Of a stretch of DNA of 64,000 bases, positions 1 through 9,193 are shown piece after piece (position 1 is the first letter of the stretch; each line of letters starts with the position of its first letter). Under the pieces are notes generated by a model. That model was not told the DNA's origin. It saw only the letters and a list, made by a program, of their open reading frames with translations, and did not search any database. Source of the stretch: Bdellovibrionales bacterium (lineage in GTDB: Bacteria; Bdellovibrionota; UBA1018; CAIMNF01); NCBI GenBank assembly GCA_018266375.1, contig JAFEAO010000002.1, positions 82,991-146,990 of the forward strand, read 5' to 3'. The position numbers and the translations under genes were made by a program.

Positions 1-1277
1 CCGCACATGCCGTAGTTGCCGGCGCCGTACGATCCGCCGACGACGACGGTGATCTTTGGAACGTTCGCGGTCGAGACCGCGGTGACGAGTTTTGCGCCGT
101 CTTTGGCGATGCCACCGTGCTCGTATTTTTTGCCGACCATGAAGCCCGTGATGTTTTGCAAAAACAGGAGCGGAATTTTGCGTTGGCAACACAACTCGAT
201 GAAGTGCGTACCCTTGAGCGAGCTCTCCGAAAACAAGATCCCGTTATTCGCGATGATTCCGACTGGTATCCCGTAGATATGCGCAAAGCCCGTGACGAGC
301 GTGTTGCCGTAGAGGGGTTTGAACTCGCTAAAGTCCGAGCCGTCCACGATTCGCGCGATGATTTCGCGGATATCGAAAGGTTGGCGCAGATCCTTGGGGA
401 GCACGCCGAGGAGTTCTTTTGGATCGTAGTTCGGGTCTTCGATCGCTGCGCGCTCGATCGCGAAACCGGGTTTGCGGTTTACGTTCTTAACGATATCGCG
501 CGCCAGCTCCAAAGCATGCTCATCGTTGTCGGCCAGATAATCGGCCACGCCCGAAATCCGCGCGTGAGTGTCGCCGCCGCCGAGTTCTTCGGCGCTGACT
601 TCCTCGCCGGTTGCGGCTTTGACCAGGGGAGGGCCGCCCAAAAAGATCGTGCCTTGCTTGCGCACGATAATCGTTTGCTCGCTCATCGCGGGCACGTAAG
701 CGCCGCCGGCGGTGCAAGAGCCCATGACCACCGCGATCTGCGGGATGCCTTGCGCGGATAACTGCGCTTGATTGTAAAAAATGCGTCCAAAGTGTTCGCG
801 ATCCGGGAAAACTTCGGATTGCATCGGCAAAAACGCTCCGCCCGAGTCGACTAAGTACAAGCACGGCAAATGATTTTCGCGTGCGATTTCTTGCGCGCGA
901 ATGTGTTTTTTAACCGTCATCGGAAAGTAGGTTCCGCCTTTTACGGTCGCGTCGTTTGCGACGATCATGACTTCACGGCCATGCACGAGACCGACGCCTG
1001 TGACGACACCCGCGCCCGGGGCTTGATCGCCGTACATATCTTTTGCGGCGAGCGCGCCGAGCTCTAAAAACGGCGTGCCCGGATCGATGAGCTTCGCGAT
1101 GCGATCTCGAACAAAAAGTTTGCCTCGAGATTCATGTTTCTTTTTTAATTCAGTGCCGCCGCCCAAACGAACCTTGGCGAGTTCGGATTCGAGTTTCTGG
1201 GTGAGCTCCAAGTGGTAAGCAACATTTGCTTTGAATTCCGGCGACCCGGTTTGAATCTGAGATTGAAGTTTGGACAT
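1..1277 (-). CDS. mccB: Methylcrotonyl-CoA carboxylase carboxyltransferase (beta) subunit, C-terminus cut by window edge
   Basis: Reading the minus strand from ATG at 1277 gives 425 open codons that run off the left edge. The start reads [11 protein letters not shown]. It is a biotin-dependent acyl-CoA carboxylase carboxyltransferase, which moves CO2 from carboxybiotin to an acyl-CoA (leucine degradation if the substrate is methylcrotonyl-CoA). Visible family signatures are the [12 protein letters not shown] segment, the oxyanion-hole stretch [41 protein letters not shown] and [12 protein letters not shown] at the cut end. The GNYGMCG ending is typical of MccB rather than propionyl-CoA carboxylase. 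About 110 C-terminal residues of a usual 535 are missing. A TTGAGC-17-TAAGAT promoter ends 6 nt before ATG and no Shine-Dalgarno is present. Confidence 0.93.
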   Translation of the reverse strand, partial: MSKLQSQIQTGSPEFKANVAYHLELTQKLESELAKVRLGGGTELKKKHESRGKLFVRDRIAKLIDPGTPFLELGALAAKDMYGDQAPGAGVVTGVGLVHGREVMIVANDATVKGGTYFPMTVKKHIRAQEIARENHLPCLYLVDSGGAFLPMQSEVFPDREHFGRIFYNQAQLSAQGIPQIAVVMGSCTAGGAYVPAMSEQTIIVRKQGTIFLGGPPLVKAATGEEVSAEELGGGDTHARISGVADYLADNDEHALELARDIVKNVNRKPGFAIERAAIEDPNYDPKELLGVLPKDLRQPFDIREIIARIVDGSDFSEFKPLYGNTLVTGFAHIYGIPVGIIANNGILFSESSLKGTHFIELCCQRKIPLLFLQNITGFMVGKKYEHGGIAKDGAKLVTAVSTANVPKITVVVGGSYGAGNYGMC

Positions 1278-1283
1278 GGATCA

Positions 1284-1312
1284 ATCTTATGGGTTAAGTG
1301 CACCGAGCTCAA
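1284..1312 (-). promoter_or_regulatory. Sigma70-like promoter of mccB, predicted leaderless
   Basis: On the minus strand TTGAGC (1307-1312) and TAAGAT (1284-1289) are 17 bp apart. Only 6 nt separate the -10 box from ATG, so transcription should begin at or next to the start codon. Confidence 0.5.
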
Positions 1313-1356
1313 CTAAACTCGTTTATAGAAAATAACACAGTTTACGGCTTTTATTG

Positions 1357-1386
1357 TTGACAAAACAAGTCAGTTAATAGTAAGAT
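1357..1386 (+). promoter_or_regulatory. Promoter of the 1397 lipoprotein gene
   Basis: A perfect TTGACA -35 box (1357-1362) is followed after 18 bp by TAAGAT (1381-1386). The predicted start point near 1393 lies downstream of the possible ATG at 1385, which argues that translation begins at ATG 1397. Confidence 0.5.
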
Positions 1387-1396
1387 GCTGGCCAGT

Positions 1397-2137
1397 ATGA
1401 AAAATTTAAACACATTCGCCCTGATGGTCCTCGTTGTTGCCAGTCTCAGCGCTTGCGGTAAGCAAGGTGCCGCAAAGACGGAAGCGCAATCGCAAAACAC
1501 AACGAGCGGTACGGTGACTTCGCTCGCGAAGACATTAAAAGCGACTTGCACCATGCCGGACGTTGAAGCCGGGTGGAAAGAAGCGAGCGTCGATGATCTC
1601 AAAAAGACACCTTCAAAAGTGGTTTATGTCATGAGCGGAATGGTGACCAACGGCGTGGTTTTGCACAAAGACGGTCAGACTTCTTCGGCGAACGCGACTC
1701 TCGGCACGACGGTGAACGAAAAATTCGAACTCGCGGACATGAAGCAAGACGTTCCTTGCTCGGATTTACATGAAGGCGAGGAGATGGCTCTCAAAGGGAT
1801 GCCGGTACTCGCGTTTTCACCCTACAACGGAGCTTACGCACGCCGCTTGGCCTATCTCTATAATTTGTCACCGGCTTCTAAAGCCGAAGACAATCAAGCA
1901 AAAGATTTCGAACCGGCTAAAGTCGGAAGTTTCTACGACGATCTTTCTAGCCCGCAGATCCTTCAAGTCATGAAGTCTCAAGGCGACGAGTTCATCGTGA
2001 AGTATTTTCGCAACGCACGCGGAGATCTGGAAGTACGCATGACGGCGGCGACTCCGGTATTGCAGGACGGTTCACGCAAAATCATGAGCGCGGCCGTACG
2101 TTACACCGCAAACGTCGTCGAACAAAAACAAAAGTAA
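1397..2137 (+). CDS. Lipoprotein of unknown function
   Basis: 246 aa. The N-terminus is a lipoprotein signal peptide: a short MKNLN head, a hydrophobic core and lipobox LSAC, giving Cys20 as the lipidated residue. The mature part begins with a Lys/Gln/Thr-rich linker and then a globular region without recognised family motifs. I chose ATG 1397 over ATG 1385 because it gives a normal signal peptide and lies after the predicted transcription start. The next gene begins 24 nt downstream behind its own GGAGAG Shine-Dalgarno, so the two are probably co-transcribed. No function is assigned. Confidence 0.75.
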   Translation: MKNLNTFALMVLVVASLSACGKQGAAKTEAQSQNTTSGTVTSLAKTLKATCTMPDVEAGWKEASVDDLKKTPSKVVYVMSGMVTNGVVLHKDGQTSSANATLGTTVNEKFELADMKQDVPCSDLHEGEEMALKGMPVLAFSPYNGAYARRLAYLYNLSPASKAEDNQAKDFEPAKVGSFYDDLSSPQILQVMKSQGDEFIVKYFRNARGDLEVRMTAATPVLQDGSRKIMSAAVRYTANVVEQKQK

Positions 2138-2161
2138 TTTTCATCTCTAATCGGAGAGAAG

Positions 2162-3082
2162 ATGTTTAACGTCAAGACAACGCAACTGGCATTCGCGACT
2201 TTAGGCGTGGCTTTCGTACTCTCGTGCGCATCGTCTTCATGGGCGGTGGACTTCAAAGGCTTGAAGTGCGGAATGGGCACGTACACCAGCCAAGATGATA
2301 TCGACGTCATGACCGTCAAGATGACTGAGCGAACGAGTATCGCAAACAAATCCTATTATAAAATGTTGATGGACGAGATGAAGAACGCAGGCTTCAAAAA
2401 CTTCAACATGAGTGAGCCGGATGTCGAAGGACCGAGGACCGCCACGGTGACTCTCGAAAACCGCGAGCAATTTGTCCGTTTCGAAGAGCTTCTTGAGGCA
2501 AATAACGGCCATATGGCGATAAAAGATTTTGAAGTCCTCGAATACGAAACCGTGATGCCTTACTCCGACAGCTTGCCTCCGGGTGAGCGCTCGTTTGAAG
2601 TGATGGGCAAGCTCGCACAACAGATCGAGACCATTTATGAGAACTTGGCGAAGACCTTGGGTGCCGCCAATTTGACCGAGACCGAAAGAAGCGGCCTCAC
2701 GTCGATTGCAAATAGCCTCCGCAAAGCGGGCACTAAGAATATGTCCGATCCGCAGGCACACTCTTCTTGGATGATTCGCGATCTCGTTGGACCGATCGAC
2801 GAACTCAGATTCTTTGCTTCAACCGTGACCGATGCTCAGGCCAAAAACCATGTGAATGCCGCTTGGCTAAAAGGCTGGAAATTGCTGAAAGACCGCGGGG
2901 TGACAGAGATCAAGCCTGTCGTCGGCAAGAAAAGCCAAGCTTGGATGTTGGAAACCGGTGCCGAAGCGAGCGCCGCAGTTGCAGCCGGAAAAGTCACTCA
3001 AGTGCTGAGGCCCGCTTTCTTTAAGGGCAAATACTTGCTCCGCCCAGCCTACGTTGTGATCTCGTCGGGCCCGGCGAACTAG
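2162..3082 (+). CDS. Exported protein of unknown function
   Basis: 306 aa. The N-terminal 28 or so residues form a signal peptide (MFNVKTTQLAF, a long hydrophobic stretch, then SSSWA before VDF). A Cys occurs in LSCAS, so a lipoprotein reading is possible, but the AxA-like SWA cleavage looks better. The mature protein is mixed alpha/beta with charged helices around residues 110-200, and I recognise no family. A GGAGAGAAG Shine-Dalgarno sits directly before ATG. It probably shares a transcript with the lipoprotein gene upstream. Its stop overlaps the stop of the convergent methyltransferase gene by 4 bp. Confidence 0.75.
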   Translation: MFNVKTTQLAFATLGVAFVLSCASSSWAVDFKGLKCGMGTYTSQDDIDVMTVKMTERTSIANKSYYKMLMDEMKNAGFKNFNMSEPDVEGPRTATVTLENREQFVRFEELLEANNGHMAIKDFEVLEYETVMPYSDSLPPGERSFEVMGKLAQQIETIYENLAKTLGAANLTETERSGLTSIANSLRKAGTKNMSDPQAHSSWMIRDLVGPIDELRFFASTVTDAQAKNHVNAAWLKGWKLLKDRGVTEIKPVVGKKSQAWMLETGAEASAAVAAGKVTQVLRPAFFKGKYLLRPAYVVISSGPAN

Positions 3083-3822
3083 CGGATAAATTCATAGACC
3101 AGCACATTGCGTTTCTTTTCGAGACGGATTTCCGCGCGTGACGAGCTTTCTTCGACGTCGAAGTTAAAATCGATGCGACGGAACCCCAAGTACTCGAGCG
3201 CGCCAAGCGCGCGATCGAGATACGCGCGTCCCGGGTCGGACAAGTATATCGAGCCGGTTGGGCTCACCAATCGAGCAAGCGCTTGCGCGAGTTCTTCGGG
3301 ATGGCGGCGCTCGTAGAGGACGTCGCTCGCCAAAACAAAATCATAGGTACCGAATTGAATCGGATCGTCGGGTGAGGTGCGCATCGCGGTGCGATCTTCG
3401 GTCCAGTCCCATTCCACGTATTGAATTTTTACGTCGTTCAAGGCCGCGTTTTTTTCGACCCAGAGTTTAACATCGGGATGGAAATCGGTGGCCACCATCT
3501 GCGCCCCAATCTTCGCGCCCAAAATCGCGGGCAGACCCAGGCCGCAACCGACTTCGATGCCGCGTTTTTTGGTGAACTGGCTTTTGCGTTCGCTCATGAA
3601 CGTCGCGAGCGCGCGGGCCGACGGCCAAACCACGCCGAAGTAGGGGCAAAGGTTCAGGAGGCGGTCCTCTTCCTCGGGAGTGGTCGGATCGTATTTAGCG
3701 CAGATCTCATCGAGGGCTTTGTCCATGTCTTTTAAGGAGTGGAGATGGATTGGGAAACCGCCAATCTTTTCGACCGTAGTAAAAGTATCGTAGGCGATAA
3801 GGGGAGTCGGGAGCGGTTTCAT
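3079..3822 (-). CDS. SAM-dependent methyltransferase (Methyltransf_16/METTL21-like)
   Basis: 247 aa. Motif I (EVGCGLGLPAILGAKIGA) begins near residue 90, followed by VATDFHPDV at the end of strand 2 and an FVLASDVLYE motif near residue 160, where the family has its catalytic or substrate-facing D/Y. These match the PF10294 class of protein-lysine and small-molecule methyltransferases. The substrate cannot be told from sequence. The gene is convergent with the upstream plus-strand pair, and the stop codons overlap by 4 bp. The start ATG lies 54 bp from the divergent transporter gene. Confidence 0.8.
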   Translation of the reverse strand: MKPLPTPLIAYDTFTTVEKIGGFPIHLHSLKDMDKALDEICAKYDPTTPEEEDRLLNLCPYFGVVWPSARALATFMSERKSQFTKKRGIEVGCGLGLPAILGAKIGAQMVATDFHPDVKLWVEKNAALNDVKIQYVEWDWTEDRTAMRTSPDDPIQFGTYDFVLASDVLYERRHPEELAQALARLVSPTGSIYLSDPGRAYLDRALGALEYLGFRRIDFNFDVEESSSRAEIRLEKKRNVLVYEFIR

Positions 3823-3861
3823 GCCTTAGGACTATACACAGGTTTATGCGATAAATACATG

Positions 3862-3870
3862 TGGTATAAC
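3862..3870 (+). promoter_or_regulatory. Extended -10 promoter of the EamA transporter, predicted leaderless
   Basis: TGG-TATAAC forms an extended -10 element ending 6 nt before ATG 3877. There is no clear -35 and no Shine-Dalgarno. Confidence 0.5.
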
Positions 3871-3876
3871 TAACAA

Positions 3877-4734
3877 ATGGGCTCATTTTTGGTCATTCTC
3901 TCTGCGTTTTGCTTCGCGACGCTGGCGATTTTCGGCAAGCTCGCTTACCAAGCCGACCTGACTCGCAACCAGCTCCTGTTTTATCGCTTTATTGTCGCGC
4001 TCCCTGCGATGTACTTGGTTCTTGCCGCGATGAAGGCGCTCCCGAAAGACCGCAGGGCCTTTTCACGGGCGATCCTCTTGGGGGTGCTCGGGATTGGGAT
4101 CGAGGCCAATTTTTATTTTCTGACCTTGCAGGAGGTTGGCGCTTCGCTTACGGCGGTGTTTTTGTATTTGTACCCGGCGTTCGTCGCGATCATCTCGCAT
4201 TTCTTTTTAAAGCAGCGTTTGGGCCCGGCGAAATGGGGATGCGTGGCGCTGTCACTCGTGGGTGGCGTGCTCACGGTCGATCCGTTCGGCCAATCGCTTT
4301 CGACCTTGGGGATCATTTTCGGAGTGCTGACCGGTTTTTGGTACGGCGTTTATTTGGTGATCGGCGCTCGCATGACTGAAAACCAAAACCCGATCGCGGT
4401 GAGTACGGGAGTCGTGACGGGAGCAACCCTCGTGTTCGGTCTGTTGCTGGGCATTGATGGCGTGAGAGGAGCACCGGTGCTTCCGCCCGAGGGACCGGCG
4501 GTGTGGCCGATCATCGCGGCGCTCGCGTTTTTGGGTTCGGTGATTCCGTTCACGACTTTGTACGCGGGGATGAAACGAGTGGGCGCGGCACAGGCTTCGG
4601 TGCTCTCGACGCTCGAACTCGTTTTTACCATCGTCCTTGCCGCGTTGTTTCTAGGCGAGACTTTGACGCCGATCCAAATTGCGGGATCCGGCCTGGTCCT
4701 GGTCTCGGTGCTGACGATTCAGCATGTGAAATAG
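3877..4734 (+). CDS. EamA/DMT-family inner-membrane transporter
   Basis: 285 aa with about ten hydrophobic segments arranged as two tandem EamA repeats (roughly residues 1-130 and 145-283), the normal layout of drug/metabolite transporters. Features include GSFLVILSAFCFATLAIFGK at the N-terminus and SVLSTLELVFTIVLAALFLGE in the last repeat, which is typical of EamA TM9. The substrate is unknown; relatives export amino acids, purines or drugs. It stands alone, 119 bp before the plsB-like gene, with its own extended -10 promoter abutting the ATG. Confidence 0.88.
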   Translation: MGSFLVILSAFCFATLAIFGKLAYQADLTRNQLLFYRFIVALPAMYLVLAAMKALPKDRRAFSRAILLGVLGIGIEANFYFLTLQEVGASLTAVFLYLYPAFVAIISHFFLKQRLGPAKWGCVALSLVGGVLTVDPFGQSLSTLGIIFGVLTGFWYGVYLVIGARMTENQNPIAVSTGVVTGATLVFGLLLGIDGVRGAPVLPPEGPAVWPIIAALAFLGSVIPFTTLYAGMKRVGAAQASVLSTLELVFTIVLAALFLGETLTPIQIAGSGLVLVSVLTIQHVK

Positions 4735-4816
4735 GCGTGCACGCGCCAAAATGATAAATGGCGCGACGTGTAAGTTTATACACAATTTTTATTCAAACCT
4801 TCGGTAGATTCGACAC

Positions 4817-4845
4817 TTGACGCGGCACCTATGGACTTAGAAAAT
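4817..4845 (+). promoter_or_regulatory. Promoter of the plsB-like/gpsA/mscS operon
   Basis: TTGACG (4817-4822), a 17 bp spacer and GAAAAT (4840-4845) lie 8 nt before ATG 4854. The predicted leader is about 2 nt and no Shine-Dalgarno is visible. Confidence 0.45.
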
Positions 4846-4853
4846 GGATCTAC

Positions 4854-6632
4854 ATGCTCGTTGATCCAAGACTCAATCCGCTTTCGGGTTCATTGATTGA
4901 TCCGACGACTGGCTCGCACCCAGCGGTTCGTTTTGAAACTCATCCTGCCGTTCGCGGTGAGCTCTACAATTTGGATATGCGATCTTACCGCGATGACGTG
5001 ATCGAGAACGTCGTTCGACGGACGACCGCCGACTTTAAATCGCAAGACCCGCGTCTGCTCCTCGAAGAAACCCTATACAACGAACGGTTGCGTCTGCGCC
5101 GCTCGCGCACAAGCCCGATCTTAAGTCCGCACGTCGCGAATCGAAACAAGCGCGATGTCCGTTTCATCGGACGTATTCAAGCCGGCCTGAAATCCACCGT
5201 GAGTCTCGATGATTACCAACATCTGCTTAAAGACTTCGGCGGGCATTTCGCGGCCGAGATCTGCGGAAACTTCGAACCCAAGATGTACGACTTCGCGATC
5301 AAGTTCGTCCCTTGGATGTTTGACTGGATTTTGAACGCCGCAAGCGTGAAGCGGTTCATCCCGGGCGTATCGAGCGAATCGCTTCAAAGCCGCTTGCGTG
5401 TCGTCGGCGAAGTCGAGCATTTGCAAAAGCTCGCGCAAAAGGGCACGATCTTGCTCGTTCCGACCCATCTTTCGAACATCGACTCGATACTGATCGGATA
5501 TGTGATCCATTTGATGTCGCTCCCGCCTTTTGCCTACGGCGCGGGTTTGAATTTGTTTTCGAATCCGGTGCTGAGTTTCGCGATGAGTCGCTTGGGCGCC
5601 TACACCGTCGATCGCCAAAAGAGCAGCCCGCTTTACAAAGCGACGCTCAAGAACTACTCGACCGAGATTTTAAAGCGCGGGATCCATTCGATCTTTTTCC
5701 CGGCAGGGGGCCGCGTCCGCAGCGGCGCGATCGAAAGCCACTTGAAGTTAGGTTTGCTCGGAACCGCGTTGCAAGCGCAGCTCGAACGTTATCAAGAAAA
5801 CTCCCCGAACCCGAACATCTACGTCGTTCCGATGGTGATGAACTATCACTTCGTGTTCGAAGCGGCGTCGCTCATCGAAGATTATCTCGAAGCCGCGGGC
5901 AAACACCGTTTTGCGCCCCACGACGGCGACGCGCAAATCCCGATCATGAGCTTGGCCCGGTTTTTTTGGAAGCTCTTTTCGAAGCAATCCGAGGTTTGGG
6001 TGCGTGTCGGACGCCCTCTCGACGTGTTCGGCAACTTCGTCGACGAAAACGGATTCTCGCTCGGGCCGAACGGTACGACCATTGACCCCAAAAAGTGGCT
6101 CATATCAGGCGGAGAGCTCAAGGCGGTCAAACAACGCGACCGCGAGTACACCGAGATCCTGGGCGAAAAAATTTCAGGGCGCTATCGCGCCGAGAACATC
6201 GTGCTCTCGTCGCACTTGGTGGCGTTCTCGCTGTTCCAGCTTCTGCGTAAGCAATACCCGCAGCTTGACTTGTTCCGGTTTTTGCGGATCTCGCGCGCGC
6301 AGCGGATCGTCCCGATGGACCGTTTCTACGCCGAGGCCGAAAAATGTCACCAGATGGTCCTTCAAGCCGTTGACCAGGGCCGCTTGCACTTGAGCGGTCC
6401 TTTGAAATGCGGCGACGTCAAGATTTGGGCCGAAGAGGGCATTCGCCAACTCGGGCTCTTTCACGACGTGAAGGTCGCGCGAGTCGACGATCAAACGATC
6501 ACGACCGACGACATGAATCTTTTGTACTACTACCGCAACCGCCTGACCGGTTACGGCTTTGGCAAGATCGACGAAGGCCTGCAGTCGAAGAAATTTTTCG
6601 GAGAGACGGATGAAAAAGGGTTTTTGGTCTAG
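4854..6632 (+). CDS. Glycerol-3-phosphate acyltransferase-like protein (PlsB/PlsC fold)
   Basis: 592 aa. The acyltransferase signature H-x4-D is PTHLSNIDS (His205, Asp210), and FFPAGGRVRSG corresponds to the FPEGxRS substrate-binding motif. A later VPMVMNYHFVFE matches block IV, and the C-terminal 200 residues are helical, as in PlsB. It should acylate glycerol-3-phosphate, or a related acceptor, at the inner membrane. It is shorter than E. coli PlsB (about 807 aa). The next gene, gpsA, makes the presumed substrate and starts inside this gene with a 23 bp overlap. That context supports the phospholipid-entry role. Confidence 0.85.
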   Translation: MLVDPRLNPLSGSLIDPTTGSHPAVRFETHPAVRGELYNLDMRSYRDDVIENVVRRTTADFKSQDPRLLLEETLYNERLRLRRSRTSPILSPHVANRNKRDVRFIGRIQAGLKSTVSLDDYQHLLKDFGGHFAAEICGNFEPKMYDFAIKFVPWMFDWILNAASVKRFIPGVSSESLQSRLRVVGEVEHLQKLAQKGTILLVPTHLSNIDSILIGYVIHLMSLPPFAYGAGLNLFSNPVLSFAMSRLGAYTVDRQKSSPLYKATLKNYSTEILKRGIHSIFFPAGGRVRSGAIESHLKLGLLGTALQAQLERYQENSPNPNIYVVPMVMNYHFVFEAASLIEDYLEAAGKHRFAPHDGDAQIPIMSLARFFWKLFSKQSEVWVRVGRPLDVFGNFVDENGFSLGPNGTTIDPKKWLISGGELKAVKQRDREYTEILGEKISGRYRAENIVLSSHLVAFSLFQLLRKQYPQLDLFRFLRISRAQRIVPMDRFYAEAEKCHQMVLQAVDQGRLHLSGPLKCGDVKIWAEEGIRQLGLFHDVKVARVDDQTITTDDMNLLYYYRNRLTGYGFGKIDEGLQSKKFFGETDEKGFLV

Positions 6633-7626
6633 CTCTAGAGTTGCGGTACTAGGAGGCGGTAGCTTCGGGACGGTGATCGCCAACATGGTGGCCAAAAATG
6701 TCGCGCAGGTATCCTTGTATGTTCGCGCCGAAGAGCAGGCTCGCCAGATGAACTCGACCCGCATGAACCCGAGTTACGTCAAGGAGATGGTCCTCGACGA
6801 AAAGATCCGCGCCGCCAGCACCTACGACAAAGTTTTCGAAAGCGATCTCGACATGGTGATCTTTGCTTTGCCGTCGCACGCAACTCGCGCTCAGGCCAAG
6901 ATCGTCGCGCGTTACATGAAGGGCCATGAGCTCGTTTTGCACGCCACCAAGGGGATCGAAGAACAAAGTTTGAAGCGGATTTCGATCGTATTGGCCGAGG
7001 AACTGCCGGTGATTCGCATCGGCGCGATCTCGGGCCCGAACTTAGCTGGCGAAATCGCGAAGAACGAACCTGCCGCGACAGTGGTCGCGTCTCCGTTCCA
7101 CGACGTCATCATCGCGGGCGAGGAAATCCTCTCCAATCCCCGGTTCCGCGTGTACACCTCGCACGACCTGATCGGCGTCGAATGGGGCGGGACTCTGAAA
7201 AATATTTTCGCGATCGCGAGCGGGATCCTGGACTCGATCGGCTTCGGGTGGAATACCAAGTCGCTGCTCTTGTCGCGCGGACTTGCCGAGATGGTGCGCT
7301 TCGGGGTCGCGATGGGCGCGGATGCCGAGACGTTTCTCGGACTTTCGGGCATGGGTGATTTGATCGCGACTTGCAGCTCGAATCAATCGCGAAACTTCAG
7401 GGTAGGCTACGCACTCGCCAAGGGCGACAAGCTCGACGAGGTCCTTGCGGATCTCGGTCAAGTGGCCGAAGGTGTGCGCACCACCCGCATCGTGTACGAG
7501 TTTGCCAAAGAGCGATCGGTCGAAATGCCGATCACCGAAGCCGTTTATAATATTTTGCAAGGAAAGTGGACAGTCGAGCAGGGTGTCGCGCATTTGATGA
7601 CTCGGCCGACAGTTCAGGACGAATAA
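6610..7626 (+). CDS. gpsA: NAD(P)-dependent glycerol-3-phosphate dehydrogenase
   Basis: 338 aa. It reduces dihydroxyacetone phosphate to sn-glycerol-3-phosphate for phospholipid synthesis. The Rossmann loop is GGGSFGT (residues 15-21). Family signatures include HATKGIE, SGPNLAGEIA, the catalytic-Lys segment GTLKNIFAIASGI and LSGMGDLIATC. Length matches the family. The frame is open upstream to 6559, but ATG 6610 has GGAGAG at the right distance and gives a normal N-terminus. This start overlaps the end of the acyltransferase gene by 23 bp, suggesting translational coupling of substrate-making and substrate-using enzymes. Confidence 0.96.
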   Translation: MKKGFWSSSRVAVLGGGSFGTVIANMVAKNVAQVSLYVRAEEQARQMNSTRMNPSYVKEMVLDEKIRAASTYDKVFESDLDMVIFALPSHATRAQAKIVARYMKGHELVLHATKGIEEQSLKRISIVLAEELPVIRIGAISGPNLAGEIAKNEPAATVVASPFHDVIIAGEEILSNPRFRVYTSHDLIGVEWGGTLKNIFAIASGILDSIGFGWNTKSLLLSRGLAEMVRFGVAMGADAETFLGLSGMGDLIATCSSNQSRNFRVGYALAKGDKLDEVLADLGQVAEGVRTTRIVYEFAKERSVEMPITEAVYNILQGKWTVEQGVAHLMTRPTVQDE

Positions 7627-7640
7627 GGCGGGAAGATGGG

Positions 7641-8702
7641 ATGGATAATATGCCGATGATGAGTACGATCCAAGAACGTTTGCAGGCACTGCTCGGTATC
7701 GAGCAATTCGTTCTGCTCGTCGCGTTTTCCTTTATCGACATCGTCGTTTACAAAATTTTTCTCAGGAACTTGAGCGCCGAACGTCACCAGAACCTCCGCC
7801 GCCTATTTAAAGATCTCTTCGTCTCGATCGGATTTTTTACCGTTTGCTGGGTCGCTCAGTACTGGGTGGCTACCCAAGGCTCGCGCGAGCTGCAAACTTT
7901 TTATCATTACTTCGGCGTCGGCGCGCTGCTGACCGGTGCCGTGACCTTCGTGCGCGCGACCAAGATCATCGTGTCTGAATACTTGTTTTTTAATTCGATG
8001 AAGGCGGGCGTGCCGGTCCTGCTCGTCAACCTCGTCACGATCATGCTTTCGATTTTTATCGCAGCTTGGATCTCGACCTCGGTGTTTGGCGTGCGTTGGG
8101 CTCCGCTGCTTGCGACATCCGCGATCTTGTCCGTGGTCTTGGGCCTCGCCCTTCAGGACACGCTCGGTAACCTATTCGCCGGTGTGGCGCTTCAGTTCGA
8201 TAAACCGTATGAGATCGGCGATTGGGTCGAAGTGCACACCGATAGTCAGACGTATGTGGGCGAGGTGTACGAAATCACCTGGCGCGCGACGACGCTCTAC
8301 GGGCTCTTCGATGAGGTCATCACGGTTTCAAACCGGGTGGTCGCAGGCTCGCAGATTTCAAACTATTCGGCCCGCAAGAAGCCCATCTATCGCGGCCTCA
8401 CGATCTACCTCGACGTCGCCGGGCAAACCGATGTCCTAAAAGCGATGTTCGCTAAAATCTTGAAGGAGACTCCGGGCGTGCTTCAAAATCTTGAACACTA
8501 CGTGATGCTACGGGATCTGACCGAGAAGGGCGCGCACTGGCGTCTCTTCTATCCGATTATCCATTACAGCAAGCAATTTATCATCGTCGATGACGTGCTC
8601 GTGCGCGTGCACCGCGAGCTTGCGCAGCTCGGGATCGAAGTCTCCCGCTTGCGCGTGGACGCCAATACCCGTGATGACTTTACGCCTGAAGCCCGGGCTT
8701 AG
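7641..8702 (+). CDS. MscS-family mechanosensitive channel
   Basis: 353 aa. There are four to five predicted TM segments (about residues 20-180). The pore-helix/beta-domain signature then follows: LGLALQDTLGNLFAGVALQFDKPYEIGDWV, with VYEITWRATTLYG and the ITVSNRVVAGSQISNYS segment. The cytosolic C-terminus follows. It should release solutes under hypo-osmotic shock. ATG 7641 was chosen because GGGAAG precedes it and it starts 14 nt after the gpsA stop; the frame is open further upstream. It is the third gene of the plsB-like/gpsA operon, which links lipid synthesis with membrane tension. Confidence 0.9.
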   Translation: MDNMPMMSTIQERLQALLGIEQFVLLVAFSFIDIVVYKIFLRNLSAERHQNLRRLFKDLFVSIGFFTVCWVAQYWVATQGSRELQTFYHYFGVGALLTGAVTFVRATKIIVSEYLFFNSMKAGVPVLLVNLVTIMLSIFIAAWISTSVFGVRWAPLLATSAILSVVLGLALQDTLGNLFAGVALQFDKPYEIGDWVEVHTDSQTYVGEVYEITWRATTLYGLFDEVITVSNRVVAGSQISNYSARKKPIYRGLTIYLDVAGQTDVLKAMFAKILKETPGVLQNLEHYVMLRDLTEKGAHWRLFYPIIHYSKQFIIVDDVLVRVHRELAQLGIEVSRLRVDANTRDDFTPEARA

Positions 8703-8713
8703 CCTCAGAAGCG

Positions 8714-9148
8714 CTAGTACCGCCGCGCTCTCTCCAAGCTGATGTAATTTTCATAGTGATCGATCTTTACCTCGTCGGAGTACCCGCGCACTGTCACGAG
8801 ATCGAGTCGAGTTTGCGCTGCCGCCCCCCGGTAAAAGAGCAAGTAAGTCTCGATCGCGCGTCGAAGTCTTGCCGCTTTTCTGGGGAGAATCGACTCTTCG
8901 AGACTCAGCCACTCGTGCTCGACGCTTCTGCCGCGCACCTCGACGAACACCAGCATCAGCGTTTTTGCTCCGTTCATGTCGGTGGTGTGGTGTTCGGCGA
9001 CGATGTCGATTTCGCCCCAAGGATAGACTCGGTTGCGATCCAAGATCCGATATCCTTTGGACTGGAGATGAGCGGTGGCAATGTCTTCGAACTCCGCACC
9101 GATTTTGCGGCGAGAAGCGGGTGTGATGGTTGGAGGAGGGATGTTCAT
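8714..9148 (-). CDS. yraN: YraN/UPF0102 nuclease-like protein
   Basis: 144 aa. The restriction-endonuclease-like core is visible as GAEFEDIATAHLQSKGYRIL, then WGEIDIVAE with the acidic D/E pair, and LVFVEVRGRS, which gives the E-x-K/R third motif. Here the usual VEVK lysine is an arginine. The family is widespread and poorly characterised, with suggested roles in DNA repair or natural transformation. It is convergent with mscS and its start is 45 bp from divergent greB. Confidence 0.85.
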   Translation of the reverse strand: MNIPPPTITPASRRKIGAEFEDIATAHLQSKGYRILDRNRVYPWGEIDIVAEHHTTDMNGAKTLMLVFVEVRGRSVEHEWLSLEESILPRKAARLRRAIETYLLFYRGAAAQTRLDLVTVRGYSDEVKIDHYENYISLERARRY

Positions 9149-9193
9149 GGGGTCTGACTATTCAAAAACCACGCCATTTGGTAAGCTGGGGGA

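Noticed and set aside
520..864. Arg-rich ORFs of 60-200 codons antisense to or in other frames of the named genes (this one is an example)
   Set aside because: They lie wholly inside well-supported genes, have skewed Arg/His/Ser composition typical of shadow frames, and lack family motifs.
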